DNA of 64,000 nt from an uncultured Candidatus Poseidoniales archaeon (GCA_905182185.1 CAJJAP010000007.1:122524-186523); one strand, 5' to 3'. Numbered from the stretch's first letter, positions 44,030-54,702 are shown. Notes: a model not told the origin generated them from the sequence alone. Translations and numbers: made by a program.

Positions 44030-47000
44030 ATGTCAAATGTATTTTCCACCTTACATCCGAAATTGGTAGAGGCACTGAAAACCAGGAGTTGGAAACCAAC
44101 CCCAGTACAACAGATAGCGATACCGGAACTGATTACGGGTAATGATAGAATTATTATCGCACCTACTGGTTCAGGGAAAACACTGTCAGCAGTATTACCG
44201 ATTTTGCATCGCTGCCTAGAAGAAGAGTGGGATCCTTTAGCAATAATCTACATCACACCATTGCGAGCCTTGAATCGGGACGTAGACCGAAGATTGGGTG
44301 AAATCGCAGATGCTGTTGGACTCAGAATCGGTTTAAGACATGGCGATACAACTCAAAATGAAAGAGCAAAGCAAGTTCGTAATCCACCACATCTATTGGT
44401 GACAACCCCCGAAACATTCCAATTGATGTTTACTGGCAAGAATTTGAGAAAGTTATTGACCAGTGTCAAGGCAGTAATCATAGATGAAGTTCATGATTTG
44501 GCGGCCAGTGAAAGAGGTTGGCAATTGAATATTGGACTATCTAGATTGGAGATGATGACGGGCCAACCGGTTCAGAGAATCGGTCTATCCGCTACCGTTG
44601 GCAACCCTCAGCAAGTTGCTGAATGGCTTTCACCAAAAAGAGGTAAAGCGGTTGTTGCCATGGGTCATAGAGATACAAAATTGACTGTAGAAGCAGAACC
44701 TCCAACCGCTGAAGATGAAATCGGCTGCATGGAGTTAGCAATTCAATCCCCAAGAGAGCACTCGACATATCGCAGATTGAATGAAATTTTGAGAAAGGAC
44801 CCTCCTTGTTTGGTATTCGTCAACTCTAGAAACGATGCTGAAACTATTGCCAGTAGATTATCGAGTATGGCACCCGACCTATCGATTGGAGTTCATCATG
44901 GCTCCTTAGCTGCTGCAACACGACAGAAAATGGAAGATGATTTACGGGAAGGAAAACTATCTGGTTTGGTTTGTACATCCAGTTTGGAATTAGGAATAGA
45001 TGTTGGAAAAATCAATCGTATTGTGCAGATTAAAAGTCCACGTTCTGTTGATTCAATGTTACAGCGTGTTGGTCGAGCAGACCATCGTTTAGATGGACTG
45101 GGCCGGGGTCATTTATTGTCTTGGAATGCAGATGATGTGGCAGAGGCTGCTGTCATTGCTAGGCGAGCGATGGAAGGAAAAATTGAGCCTGTTGAATGGA
45201 GAGATATGCCCTACTCAGTTGCTGCTAATCAAATCGTTTTAATGGCTCATTCTTTCGGAGCAGTACCTATTTCAGAGATGACTGAAAGTATTGCCAATAG
45301 TAGTCAATTTGAGCGATGGCGGCAAGAGGATACAGAAAATATTGCAACTATCTTATCGGAAGGATGGGTTGTAAGAATCTGTAACGATCCTGTTGAAATC
45401 CCTTGGTATCGATGGCCAAAAACAGTGTATGAACTCGCTCGCATCGAGGCATTGGCAAAAGGTAAGGAATTGCCTGAAGAAAGACCACTATTCTCAATAC
45501 CGGAAGATGAAATTCCAGTTGCGATAAAGAACATTAAGGTCATAGTTCCAAAACGATTCTCTAAAGGTTGGATTTCAACTGCTGGAAGAACTAGACAATG
45601 GGTTACAAACCATCTTTCAATGATACCTGATAAGCAGAAATATCGTGTTAGAGATGCTGTGACACGTTCTACTTTAGGAAGCGTCGATGAGGCTTTCGTA
45701 CTGAGTCTGAACGATTCGGGTGAAGATGATGATGGTTCTCCAAGACGTTTCGTCATGGCTGGGAGAACTTGGTTGATCATAGACGCAGACTCTGAAAAAT
45801 CAGAATTGCTGGTAACTCCGGTTACCGACCAAGCCCATGCACCTCAATGGACTGGAGAATTACCACCGGTGCCAAAGGAAGTTGCAAGAGATATTGGCCG
45901 GCTTCGCCAATTGGTTGCAGAAGACATGAATTTACTTGAAGGATTAGAAGATGAAGGCGATGATGAAGAGAGTGAAAATCAAGTTGGTCTAGACGTCGGC
46001 GGAATCTTTGCTGAACGAGACTCAAAATTATCAGACCATCCGATAGATGGTGAGGCGATGAGTTTGCTCAGTGAAGCGATTCGCAGTCATATTGAAGCAA
46101 CTGGTCATCTTCCTACAGACCGTAAAATAACCATTGAAGAAAGAGATGATGCAGTAGTAATCAATTCATGTAATGGTTCAAGAATCAATGAAGCAATCGG
46201 TCAATTCCTACTAGCGATGGCCAGTACAAAATCAGGTGGCTGGGGAAGATTAGTGGTTGAACCGACAAGAATTTCTCTCCAAGTTTCAGGTGTTAACGGT
46301 CGTGATTTCCTAAATTGGTTGATGGATACGCCACCCGATGCAATCACTGGACTGCTAAGCGTAACACTGCCAAATTCTCGTCAGGTTAGATGGAGATTTG
46401 CTCAAGTTGCCAAAACTTTCGCGATACTAAGGCATGGCGTTGACCCGAGAAAAATAAATCTCCAATCGTTATTGAAAAAATACCGTGGTACCGTGGTTAT
46501 GGAAGAAGTTCTTGCAAAGTTATTCCACGAAAGAATGGATGTCGGTGGTGCAACAGATATAGTCCATGCAATCCAATCTGGCTTAATTGATATTGAAATA
46601 ACCGCAACTGGTCCTTTGGGCATCTCAAACCACAATAGCCGCGATATGCTATTGCCAAATTGGGATAATGCTGCAGTAAGAGCAAGATTGAAACTAAGAC
46701 TGGAGAATGAAAGAGCCGTATTATGTTGCTTAAAGTGTAAAGCGACTAGAAGATTTAGAGTTGCTAGATACAAAGAGATGGATGATATCAAAAAATGCCT
46801 AAAATGCAAAGGCCTGATGATGGCATGTGCCAGAGAAGGAATGCAGAAAATGCTCGTAGAATGGGTTAATTCAACCGATCCTAAGGATGAGGGCCGCATG
46901 ATGAAGAACGCAACCACTGTGGCCAACAGGGGCTATGATGCGGTTCTATGTTTGATGGGAAGAGGAATCGGAGAAGCTACCGCTCAACGAGTATTGAGAA

Positions 47001-47089
47001 AGGTCACTCCAAATGACGAAGATTCGCTATTACATACGATTCATAAAGCAGAAGTTGAATATGCAAGAACCCGTCGTTTTTGGCAATGA
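44030..47089 (+). CDS. lhr: Lhr-type large DEAD/DEAH helicase
   Basis: PTPVQQIAIPELITGNDRIIIAPTGSGKT, IIDEVHDLAASERGWQL, LGIDVGKINRIVQIKSPRSVDSMLQRVGRADHR. Confidence 0.93.
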   Translation: MSNVFSTLHPKLVEALKTRSWKPTPVQQIAIPELITGNDRIIIAPTGSGKTLSAVLPILHRCLEEEWDPLAIIYITPLRALNRDVDRRLGEIADAVGLRIGLRHGDTTQNERAKQVRNPPHLLVTTPETFQLMFTGKNLRKLLTSVKAVIIDEVHDLAASERGWQLNIGLSRLEMMTGQPVQRIGLSATVGNPQQVAEWLSPKRGKAVVAMGHRDTKLTVEAEPPTAEDEIGCMELAIQSPREHSTYRRLNEILRKDPPCLVFVNSRNDAETIASRLSSMAPDLSIGVHHGSLAAATRQKMEDDLREGKLSGLVCTSSLELGIDVGKINRIVQIKSPRSVDSMLQRVGRADHRLDGLGRGHLLSWNADDVAEAAVIARRAMEGKIEPVEWRDMPYSVAANQIVLMAHSFGAVPISEMTESIANSSQFERWRQEDTENIATILSEGWVVRICNDPVEIPWYRWPKTVYELARIEALAKGKELPEERPLFSIPEDEIPVAIKNIKVIVPKRFSKGWISTAGRTRQWVTNHLSMIPDKQKYRVRDAVTRSTLGSVDEAFVLSLNDSGEDDDGSPRRFVMAGRTWLIIDADSEKSELLVTPVTDQAHAPQWTGELPPVPKEVARDIGRLRQLVAEDMNLLEGLEDEGDDEESENQVGLDVGGIFAERDSKLSDHPIDGEAMSLLSEAIRSHIEATGHLPTDRKITIEERDDAVVINSCNGSRINEAIGQFLLAMASTKSGGWGRLVVEPTRISLQVSGVNGRDFLNWLMDTPPDAITGLLSVTLPNSRQVRWRFAQVAKTFAILRHGVDPRKINLQSLLKKYRGTVVMEEVLAKLFHERMDVGGATDIVHAIQSGLIDIEITATGPLGISNHNSRDMLLPNWDNAAVRARLKLRLENERAVLCCLKCKATRRFRVARYKEMDDIKKCLKCKGLMMACAREGMQKMLVEWVNSTDPKDEGRMMKNATTVANRGYDAVLCLMGRGIGEATAQRVLRKVTPNDEDSLLHTIHKAEVEYARTRRFWQ

Positions 47090-47196
47090 AAGTCCAATTG
47101 CAGAATTGATTTTCCAATTGAGAAATACTTTACCTTGATTTGTAATAATTTCAGCCATTTAAGGATTTTTGGCCAAAGATGCTATGAGATATACCC

Positions 47197-48504
47197 GTGA
47201 GCCTTGACATAGGGCAGACTATGGAAGATGTTCGCCAATGGCTAAATTCCTCCAAGTCGAAAGGGATGGCTTTGGGTTTGCCCAATACCAAACAGGCACT
47301 CGATAGATTGAACCTAAAATTCGATAATACTCATATTTTCCATGTAGCAGGAAGTAATGGAAAAGGCACAACTTGTGCAATATTAGCCGCTTCAGTACAA
47401 CTCTCTGGCCATTCAGCCGTATTATTCTCATCACCGCATGTTAGTAGAATTGAAGAAAGAATTAGAATTGATGGAGTGCCAATTGCTAGTGATTTATTTG
47501 ATAGCGCATTAGCAGAAGTTAAGCAAATTAGTGAAGAAATTCCTATTATTGACTTGACTTTTTTTGAAATCACATATCTTTGTGCGATGGTTACGGCATC
47601 TAGTCACAATAGCGACGTATTAATTTTAGAAACTGGATTAGGCGGAAGACTAGATGCCACTAGAACTGCTCCGGCCGACACCTGCATCATCACTTCTATT
47701 TCGGCGGAGCACACCGAAATCTTAGGAGATGATATCTGCAAAATTGCACAGGAAAAGATTGCTATTGCAAGACCTGGCGTCAAAGTGATTATTCGCGACC
47801 CTGAAAATGAGGACATCAAAGCGGCAATGCGTGAGGAATGTCAAGCCGCTGGAAACATTGAACTTGGTGAAATACCGCTTCCAGCTCAACCTATTTTTGT
47901 TGAGATTCCACAGATGGTTACCACCCGACAAGAGGCCGCAATCCTTGTCGATCAGACATTGAAGAGAACCGGAATGGACACATCAACGGTATGGCAGGCA
48001 AAGAACTCAATTCGGTGGCCTGCTCGTATGCAATTTATTCCTGCTGGAAAAACAGGTGGCCATGAATTCTTGCTCGATGGAGCCCACAACCCAAGCGGCA
48101 TGGCTAGAGTAATGCCAGAGGTTGCAAATATGATTGAAAGTTACAAAATTCAAGCATGGTCGCTAGTTTTTGCAGCATCACCTCAGCAAGAAATGGACGC
48201 ATTCGTCGCCCCATTGCTTGAATATTGCCAAACAAACCCACCTCGTCAAATAATCATCACCGCTCCGCAAGGAGGGAGATATCCTGGCATTGAACCTCAA
48301 CAATTGATGAATCACTTCATGGCAATCGATTGTGAAATATCCGCAGTAGAATATCCCGAGAGTGCATTATCCATAATAGAGGACAAAGAACCGTATGAAG
48401 TTGGACTAATCGTCAGCCTTGGCTCTATGTATTTACAAGGAAATATACTCGGTTTGTTATACCTTGATAGCGATGAGGACCTAAGTTTGCTAGCGAAGAG
48501 ATGA
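47197..48504 (+). CDS. folC: Folylpolyglutamate synthase / Mur-ligase family protein (GTG start)
   Basis: FHVAGSNGKGTTCAILAASVQLSGHSAVLFSSPHV, ILETGLGGRLDATR, LDGAHNPSGM. Confidence 0.92.
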   Translation: MSLDIGQTMEDVRQWLNSSKSKGMALGLPNTKQALDRLNLKFDNTHIFHVAGSNGKGTTCAILAASVQLSGHSAVLFSSPHVSRIEERIRIDGVPIASDLFDSALAEVKQISEEIPIIDLTFFEITYLCAMVTASSHNSDVLILETGLGGRLDATRTAPADTCIITSISAEHTEILGDDICKIAQEKIAIARPGVKVIIRDPENEDIKAAMREECQAAGNIELGEIPLPAQPIFVEIPQMVTTRQEAAILVDQTLKRTGMDTSTVWQAKNSIRWPARMQFIPAGKTGGHEFLLDGAHNPSGMARVMPEVANMIESYKIQAWSLVFAASPQQEMDAFVAPLLEYCQTNPPRQIIITAPQGGRYPGIEPQQLMNHFMAIDCEISAVEYPESALSIIEDKEPYEVGLIVSLGSMYLQGNILGLLYLDSDEDLSLLAKR

Positions 48505-48539
48505 AACAAGGACAGGGTTAGCAAGGATCGGGTGAGGAC

Positions 48540-49016
48540 ATGAAAGACAAGCATTTGGCAATCCGGATTCAACAATGCTTAGCTTTGGCAGAGGCTTCTA
48601 ATTGCCCTCGCAGGAAATTCGGCGCACTATTGGTTGATCCGGCGAGAAATGTAATCTTGATGGATGGCTACAATGGTGGACCAAGAGGTGGAGGACGCCT
48701 TTGTGGTGGTGAAGAATGTTTGAGAGATAGCCAAAGCGTAGTATCTGGCACACGGGTTGAAATCGGTTGCCACCATGCTGAAATGAATTTGATTTGTAAT
48801 GCTGCAGCTAATGGAGTATCTACCAATGGTGCATGGCTAATCGTTACCGGCGAGCCTTGTATGATGTGCGCTAAACTAATACACCATTCTGGGATTTCAA
48901 AGGTTGTTATCGTCGATGGCGGTTTCATGGGAGAAAATGGTGTAGGCTATCTAGGCGAACATGGTATTGAGATTCAAAGTGTTGATGGACCAAAAGACCC
49001 TAGAGGACAGGATTAG
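48540..49016 (+). CDS. dCMP deaminase family protein
   Basis: CPRRKFGALLVDP, HHAEMNLICNAA, GEPCMMCAKLIHHSGISKVV. Confidence 0.92.
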   Translation: MKDKHLAIRIQQCLALAEASNCPRRKFGALLVDPARNVILMDGYNGGPRGGGRLCGGEECLRDSQSVVSGTRVEIGCHHAEMNLICNAAANGVSTNGAWLIVTGEPCMMCAKLIHHSGISKVVIVDGGFMGENGVGYLGEHGIEIQSVDGPKDPRGQD

Positions 49017-49054
49017 TATTTTAATAATATTTTAAATTCATAAAGCATACGATT

Positions 49055-49072
49055 TTCCCCCTTTAGGGGGAA
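49055..49072 (+). promoter_or_regulatory. 18-nt palindrome, second copy of the 7957-7974 element
   Basis: TTCCCCCTTTAGGGGGAA, upstream of the GxGD protease gene. Confidence 0.5.
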
Positions 49073-49118
49073 TGGTATGGGCGTGACAGTCATATGCAAG
49101 CCCCAACTCGCATCTGTT

Positions 49119-51308
49119 ATGAGCGACGATGATGAGTCCGGTAATACGGACCGCGATATTTCCGATAAATTCGCTGCAATCGAAAGAGAACTTCGTGCTG
49201 AATCGTTTTTTGATTCAATAAAAGATCAGTTACCCGGAATGTTTGGAATGGCATTTATGTTCGTCATTACCATTCTAATAGCCCTTTTTATCAGACCTTG
49301 GTATGATATTGCCGGCCTACATGCATTTGGAGAAGAAGGTGCCACTCAAGTCAAATATATCGCAATGGAATTGTCTTTTATCTTTATTTTTACCGGAGTG
49401 ATTTTACTTTTGGCCAAATACAAAAAAGACTGGATTATCAAATATGGAATAATGGGAATTTTAGCAATGGCATTGATGTACTCAACAGTACCTCTCGCTC
49501 ATATGATGGTAATCGATTTTGATGCTGAACCGTTTGAATACGATGCTGCATCAACCCATACCAGTGAATCATATCTTGTAAATTATGGAATGGAAGGCTT
49601 ACTGACAGCGGAATTGACTGGAGAAGCCGATGGTCCTTGGAACGATTCTGTAAGTTATTGGCATGGTCAGCCGTTTGATGGCGAACCTGTATGGCAGATT
49701 GACCAGCAACGCAGCCCTGGAAACGACCTAGGCGATACAAGAGTTGTACTAAATGGTAATATTGCAACATTTACAAACGGTGTTTGGATTTGGACTATCG
49801 ATATTGATAGTGGTGAAAAATTGAACACATATGCTTGTCACGAAATAGATGAGGTTCAAGGATTAATCCCCCTACCAAATATGCACACTGCTTGTTCTTT
49901 AGCAGTTCTAATCGATGATTCAATGTATGTGGTTTCCACCGATGACTCCCTATTCCATTACAAGGTTTTTGAAGAACAATTAATGGTATATCAAGCAGCA
50001 TGGGCATTACCAACTAACATTGGCATTACAGAAGGAGTCCTATATTCTGAAGTCATTTCTGAGAACAGATTACTAATCACCACTCCAACACAAGTATGTA
50101 TTGTTGAATTAGAAGAAACAAATAAAGCACTATTATCTCTACTCGAGATTGAACCTGCTACAACTGCATTCGTAAGAAATTCTACCGGATATTATGTAAG
50201 TTCTGATTTCGGGCATTCACCATGGTCTGACGTTACAATGGAAAATGCTAGTGCAGATACAGGATTTATCCTACTTGGAGAAAATAATGGCAATGTTCTT
50301 GGGTTTGAATGGAATCAATCCGCTGAAGTTGAGGTCGTGGAACAAACAAAAATGCATTTGATGGATTTTGCTGAAACTATTCAATCTGCTAGATTAACCG
50401 ACTTGGATGTTTCTGGTATGACTGACATGCTCATCACCACAGGTGATACAGCGCACTGGCTTCATGGCCAGGCACTGGTTAACAGAATTTCATTCCCTGT
50501 TGATGATAATTTCGCAACTGGTTATTTTGTTGAAGATTCAAACACCAGTTCTCAATTTGTAGCAATTTACGATGATGATGGTTCTACTGCTAAACATGGA
50601 GAAGTAACAGGTGAAATGATGACAATATCCGGATTACAATTGTATGATGGACCATTTCTGGTTGGAGTTATCGTTGCTATTGCATTAATGATTTTACTAT
50701 ATGTTCACAGTGAATGGTATGTGGTCAACACAGTTGGAGTATTGGTTGGCTCAGGGGTCATAGTAATGCTCGGTGTTGCTTTCGTTCCTTCACTGATTAT
50801 CATCTTCATGGTAGTGGCAGCGATATATGATGCATGGGCGGTTTACAAGTCCAAACATATGCTCGCCTTAGCCGATACGATGATTAATTTACGATTACCA
50901 ATTCTGCTAGTTGCTCCTCAAAGCAAAGGATATTCATTCAAGGAAGGTCAAACATCAATTAGCGATAAAGGTGAAGAAATGCCTGCTCAGTCATCTGCTC
51001 AAACAACTACTAAAAAAGCCAAGAAAAATGGTGGAGAAGCGATGTTTATGGGACTTGGAGATGTCATATTCCCTGGAATATTAGTCCTTTCATGCGCTCA
51101 ATGGCTCGATGAGTCAGTGGCAATACCTGTCGCAATGGGAGCATTGGTCGGTGGCCTATGTGGATATGCAGCACTGATGTATTTCGTTGCCCAAGGGAAA
51201 GCACAAGCAGGATTACCTCTGCTCAATGGTGGGGCAATCTTAGGATACTTAATCACAGGATTATTCTTCATTGGAACATCGTTACTAGATTTCGGAATTA
51301 GTTGGTGA
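49119..51308 (+). CDS. Presenilin/SPP-like GxGD intramembrane aspartyl protease homologue with large ectodomain (ORF opens at 49077)
   Basis: YD motif AAIYDAWAVYKSKHM (codons 50826-50831), GLGD motif MGLGDVIFPGI (51051-51062), terminal AGLPLLNGGAILGYL; multiple TMs. Confidence 0.75.
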   Translation: MSDDDESGNTDRDISDKFAAIERELRAESFFDSIKDQLPGMFGMAFMFVITILIALFIRPWYDIAGLHAFGEEGATQVKYIAMELSFIFIFTGVILLLAKYKKDWIIKYGIMGILAMALMYSTVPLAHMMVIDFDAEPFEYDAASTHTSESYLVNYGMEGLLTAELTGEADGPWNDSVSYWHGQPFDGEPVWQIDQQRSPGNDLGDTRVVLNGNIATFTNGVWIWTIDIDSGEKLNTYACHEIDEVQGLIPLPNMHTACSLAVLIDDSMYVVSTDDSLFHYKVFEEQLMVYQAAWALPTNIGITEGVLYSEVISENRLLITTPTQVCIVELEETNKALLSLLEIEPATTAFVRNSTGYYVSSDFGHSPWSDVTMENASADTGFILLGENNGNVLGFEWNQSAEVEVVEQTKMHLMDFAETIQSARLTDLDVSGMTDMLITTGDTAHWLHGQALVNRISFPVDDNFATGYFVEDSNTSSQFVAIYDDDGSTAKHGEVTGEMMTISGLQLYDGPFLVGVIVAIALMILLYVHSEWYVVNTVGVLVGSGVIVMLGVAFVPSLIIIFMVVAAIYDAWAVYKSKHMLALADTMINLRLPILLVAPQSKGYSFKEGQTSISDKGEEMPAQSSAQTTTKKAKKNGGEAMFMGLGDVIFPGILVLSCAQWLDESVAIPVAMGALVGGLCGYAALMYFVAQGKAQAGLPLLNGGAILGYLITGLFFIGTSLLDFGISW

Positions 51309-51313
51309 AAATA

Positions 51314-52603
51314 ATGCTTGATATTACTTTGTTTAGAGAAAACCCGCAGGTGATATTTGCGGATCACGATAAGCGTGGTATCGTACATGATAAAGTTCAA
51401 CAAGTGATTGACCTGGACCTTAAGTGGAGAGATTTACAACATCAAACCAACCAACTGAGGCAACAAAAGAATGCCGCTGCTCGGGGCATTGGAGAAGCGA
51501 TGAAATCGGGAAACCGTGATGAAGCAGAGAAGATTAAGGCTCAAGTTGCAGATTTAGGAACAAAAATTAGTGCAGCAGAAAGTGCAACCGATGAAGCTCT
51601 TGCTCAAAGGGATAAGATTAGGATGACAATTCCAAATATTCTTCATCCAGATGTACCAGTAGGTGATGACGAAGGCGGTAATACACAACACAGCGTTCAT
51701 GGTCAAAAACCAATTTTTGATTTTGAACCTCGCACTCATAACGAATTAATTGAACTCAATAAATGGGTTGATTTGAAACGAGCAGCAAAGATTGTTGGTT
51801 CACGTTTCTTCTTCCTAAAGGGCGACTTGGCTCGCTTAGAATTCGCATTACAACAATACTCAGTCGAGTTCATTCGCCAAAGGGGCTTCACTTTCGTTCA
51901 GCCCCCTGCTATGATGAATAGAGAAGCCTACGAAGGTGTTACTGACTTGGCTGACTTTGAGACTGTGATGTATGGAGTTGAACCTGAACAATTCTACATG
52001 ATAGCAACCGCAGAACACCCATTAACAGCGATGTTCATGAATGAGACTATCCCTGAAGAACAATTACCATTGAAAATAGTTGCTGTTTCTCCATGTTTCC
52101 GCAGGGAAGTAGGTTCACACGGTCAATCCGATTTAGGGATTTGGCGAGTCCATCAATTCACAAAAGTTGAGCAAATCGTTTTCGCAACACCAGAGCAATC
52201 ATGGCAAATTCAAGAAGAATTATTACAAAATTGTGTCGACTTGTGGGATAGTTTGTCGATTCATTACGAAGTGGTCAATATCTGCACCGGCGATATGGGG
52301 ACTGTTGCGGCAAGAAAGTACGATCTTGAAGCATGGATTCCAGGTGCTAACCAATACAAAGAAATCGTCTCTTGTTCAAACTGTACCGATTATCAAGCCA
52401 ATAGATTGAACATTCGCTATGGCCAACCAGGCCATGCTGGACAACCTATTGCACATACTCTAAATTCTACTGCTGTGGCTACTAGTCGCGCATTAGTTGC
52501 AATAATGGAACAGAATCAACTTGAAGATGGTAGTGTTAAAGTTCCTGAATGCTTAGTACCATTGATGGGTGGTAAAACCCATCTAGAACCTTGCCAATGG
52601 TGA
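51314..52603 (+). CDS. serS: Seryl-tRNA synthetase
   Basis: N-terminal coiled-coil arm, TAEHPLTAMFMNETI, SPCFRREVGSHGQSDLGIWRVHQFTKVEQ. Confidence 0.96.
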   Translation: MLDITLFRENPQVIFADHDKRGIVHDKVQQVIDLDLKWRDLQHQTNQLRQQKNAAARGIGEAMKSGNRDEAEKIKAQVADLGTKISAAESATDEALAQRDKIRMTIPNILHPDVPVGDDEGGNTQHSVHGQKPIFDFEPRTHNELIELNKWVDLKRAAKIVGSRFFFLKGDLARLEFALQQYSVEFIRQRGFTFVQPPAMMNREAYEGVTDLADFETVMYGVEPEQFYMIATAEHPLTAMFMNETIPEEQLPLKIVAVSPCFRREVGSHGQSDLGIWRVHQFTKVEQIVFATPEQSWQIQEELLQNCVDLWDSLSIHYEVVNICTGDMGTVAARKYDLEAWIPGANQYKEIVSCSNCTDYQANRLNIRYGQPGHAGQPIAHTLNSTAVATSRALVAIMEQNQLEDGSVKVPECLVPLMGGKTHLEPCQW

Positions 52604-52607
52604 TTAT

Positions 52608-53960
52608 ATGCGTTGTCTTTTCCTATCTTTATTGCTTGTACTCGCCCCTTTGAGTGGGTGCTTCGGAGAAGATGCTGGAGATGATGTTGCGCCAACTCTG
52701 AGTGTCGCTGATGTTTCCATGGCTATTCGTGGACAATACATGACTATCGAAGTGGATTCGAATGTGGATTGGACATTCAATCGATCTGCAGGATTGTTCT
52801 ATGTAGATGAGTTTGGTGTACTAAGAGACCCTTTGACAACTACATTCCCTGCAGAAAAGAAATCACTTGAATTATTGATACTGGACAGTGAGAGAGAATC
52901 TGTTGACATTTCAGTTACTGCAGGTGACGAATTCTGGAATGCAACCCTAATGCTTGAAGATAGTCAAGAAATGATGCTTGTAGATGGTAGGCGTGCTTAC
53001 GATACTATCGATATGTTAACCAGTTCACACAACAACAGATGGTGTGCTAGTGCATCGGTTCACGAAGGTGGTTCTGCATACGAAGCTGCGGCTGAAGCAA
53101 TGGCTGAAGATATGAGGGAAATGGGATTCGATTTCGTTGAAGTAACTCGATACGATGATGACCCTGACCAATTGAATGTTGTTGGCTACAATTGGGGTAG
53201 AACAAATCCTGACGAATACATAGTCGTAGGAGGTCATTTCGATATTGCTTACTTATTCACGCCACCAGGAGGAGGTACAAACGAAGGCGCAAATGATGAC
53301 ACTTCAGGATCTACTGTGTCCTTAGAAATGGCTCAAGCATTGGCCAAGATGGAGTTCGATCATACTGTTGTTGCAGCATTGTGGGCATGTGAAGAGGAAG
53401 GGCTTCTAGGCTCTTCGGCATATGTTAACCACTTACCTGAAAATGTGACAGTAAAGTCGTACCTGAACTTCGACATGGTTTCTCTGAACTACCCAATCAT
53501 ACCTGCATCAGAACCAATTATCGGCCCGGGTGGAGAAGTTTTCTCTGCAACAAAATACGAATGGCAGATTAGTATTGCTGGTGCAAGTGAGAGCAATATG
53601 CAGACAATGTACGAGTGGGTTGGAACTACAATAGAAGATGACCTTTCATACAGACCAACAGAGGCAAATCCGATTAATTGGCTGATTGCAGAATCATGTG
53701 CTTCAGACCACTGTGCGTTCTTTTCTGCTGACTTCCCTACTTTCAACTTCTTCAGCCCTGGCGGAGAAATTTCATTCTGGCAAGAATGGCACTCGCCATC
53801 AGATACACTAGATTTCATGACTGCTAAAGCTGGTGGGCAAGAAGGAATGTCGAGTGGTTTCAACAGTCTTGTTTGGTCATCACTCGACCTCTTCGTACGA
53901 ATTGATAATTCTGATGATTCATTCCAAGGTCGTTGGTATTCAGCCCCTGCTGAAGAATAA
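52608..53960 (+). CDS. Secreted M28-family metallopeptidase (lipoprotein)
   Basis: Lipobox LSGC; VVGGHFDIAY...GANDDTSGSTVSLEMAQAL, ALWACEEEGLLGSSAYV. Confidence 0.9.
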   Translation: MRCLFLSLLLVLAPLSGCFGEDAGDDVAPTLSVADVSMAIRGQYMTIEVDSNVDWTFNRSAGLFYVDEFGVLRDPLTTTFPAEKKSLELLILDSERESVDISVTAGDEFWNATLMLEDSQEMMLVDGRRAYDTIDMLTSSHNNRWCASASVHEGGSAYEAAAEAMAEDMREMGFDFVEVTRYDDDPDQLNVVGYNWGRTNPDEYIVVGGHFDIAYLFTPPGGGTNEGANDDTSGSTVSLEMAQALAKMEFDHTVVAALWACEEEGLLGSSAYVNHLPENVTVKSYLNFDMVSLNYPIIPASEPIIGPGGEVFSATKYEWQISIAGASESNMQTMYEWVGTTIEDDLSYRPTEANPINWLIAESCASDHCAFFSADFPTFNFFSPGGEISFWQEWHSPSDTLDFMTAKAGGQEGMSSGFNSLVWSSLDLFVRIDNSDDSFQGRWYSAPAEE

Positions 53961-53979
53961 TTGTAAAGACTTTATTTAA

Positions 53980-54702
53980 TTACAACGAACTTTGTTCAAT
54001 CCATTCGTTGACTAGTTTTGGAAGGATTTTTCCTGCACTGCCAAAATGAGTTTCATCAAACATAAAAGAATTCAAAGGTTCCTCGAGATTGATTAGTATT
54101 GTCTGCGCATTAGACTGTTTGGCGAAATTAACGAGACCTGCTGCCGGATATACATGACCAGAACTTCCCACCACAATGAAGACATCACAGGTCTCAATTT
54201 TATTGTAGATTTCAACCATATTCATTGGCTGTTCTCCAAACCAAACGATGTCAGGTCGAAGGCGACTTGCAGTTTCGCAGCATGTACAGAACTGAAAGTC
54301 ACTTTCAAGGTCGCTTGGCTCCATTCGCTCTTCGCTTTTTCCACTTAGCTCGCACCTAAGCATCCTCAATTGTCCGTGCATGTGGACGACATCCATGATA
54401 CCAGATCTTTCATGTAAATCGTCAACATTTTGAGTGATAAGGAAAAAATCTTTTGCGTATTCTGCTAACTTAGATAATGCAAAGTGGGCAGGATTAGGTT
54501 CCACTTCGGATAGTTGCCGGCGACGTGATTGATAGAATCCCCAAACCATGCTCGGATTACGTTGCCATGCTTGGGGAGTTGCTACTTCTTCCACTGGGTG
54601 CTCCTCCCAAAGTCCGCCATTATCTCGAAAGGTCCGAAGACCTGATTCTGCGGAAATTCCGGCACCGGTCAGTACCACGATGTTTAACTGATTAATCTTC
54701 AT
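53980..54702 (-). CDS. Sir2-family NAD-dependent protein deacylase (ORF opens at 54756)
   Basis: VVLTGAGISAESGLRTFRDNGGLWEE, TQNVDDLHERSG, VHMHGQL, VVGSSGHVYPA. Confidence 0.95.
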   Translation of the reverse strand: MKINQLNIVVLTGAGISAESGLRTFRDNGGLWEEHPVEEVATPQAWQRNPSMVWGFYQSRRRQLSEVEPNPAHFALSKLAEYAKDFFLITQNVDDLHERSGIMDVVHMHGQLRMLRCELSGKSEERMEPSDLESDFQFCTCCETASRLRPDIVWFGEQPMNMVEIYNKIETCDVFIVVGSSGHVYPAAGLVNFAKQSNAQTILINLEEPLNSFMFDETHFGSAGKILPKLVNEWIEQSSL

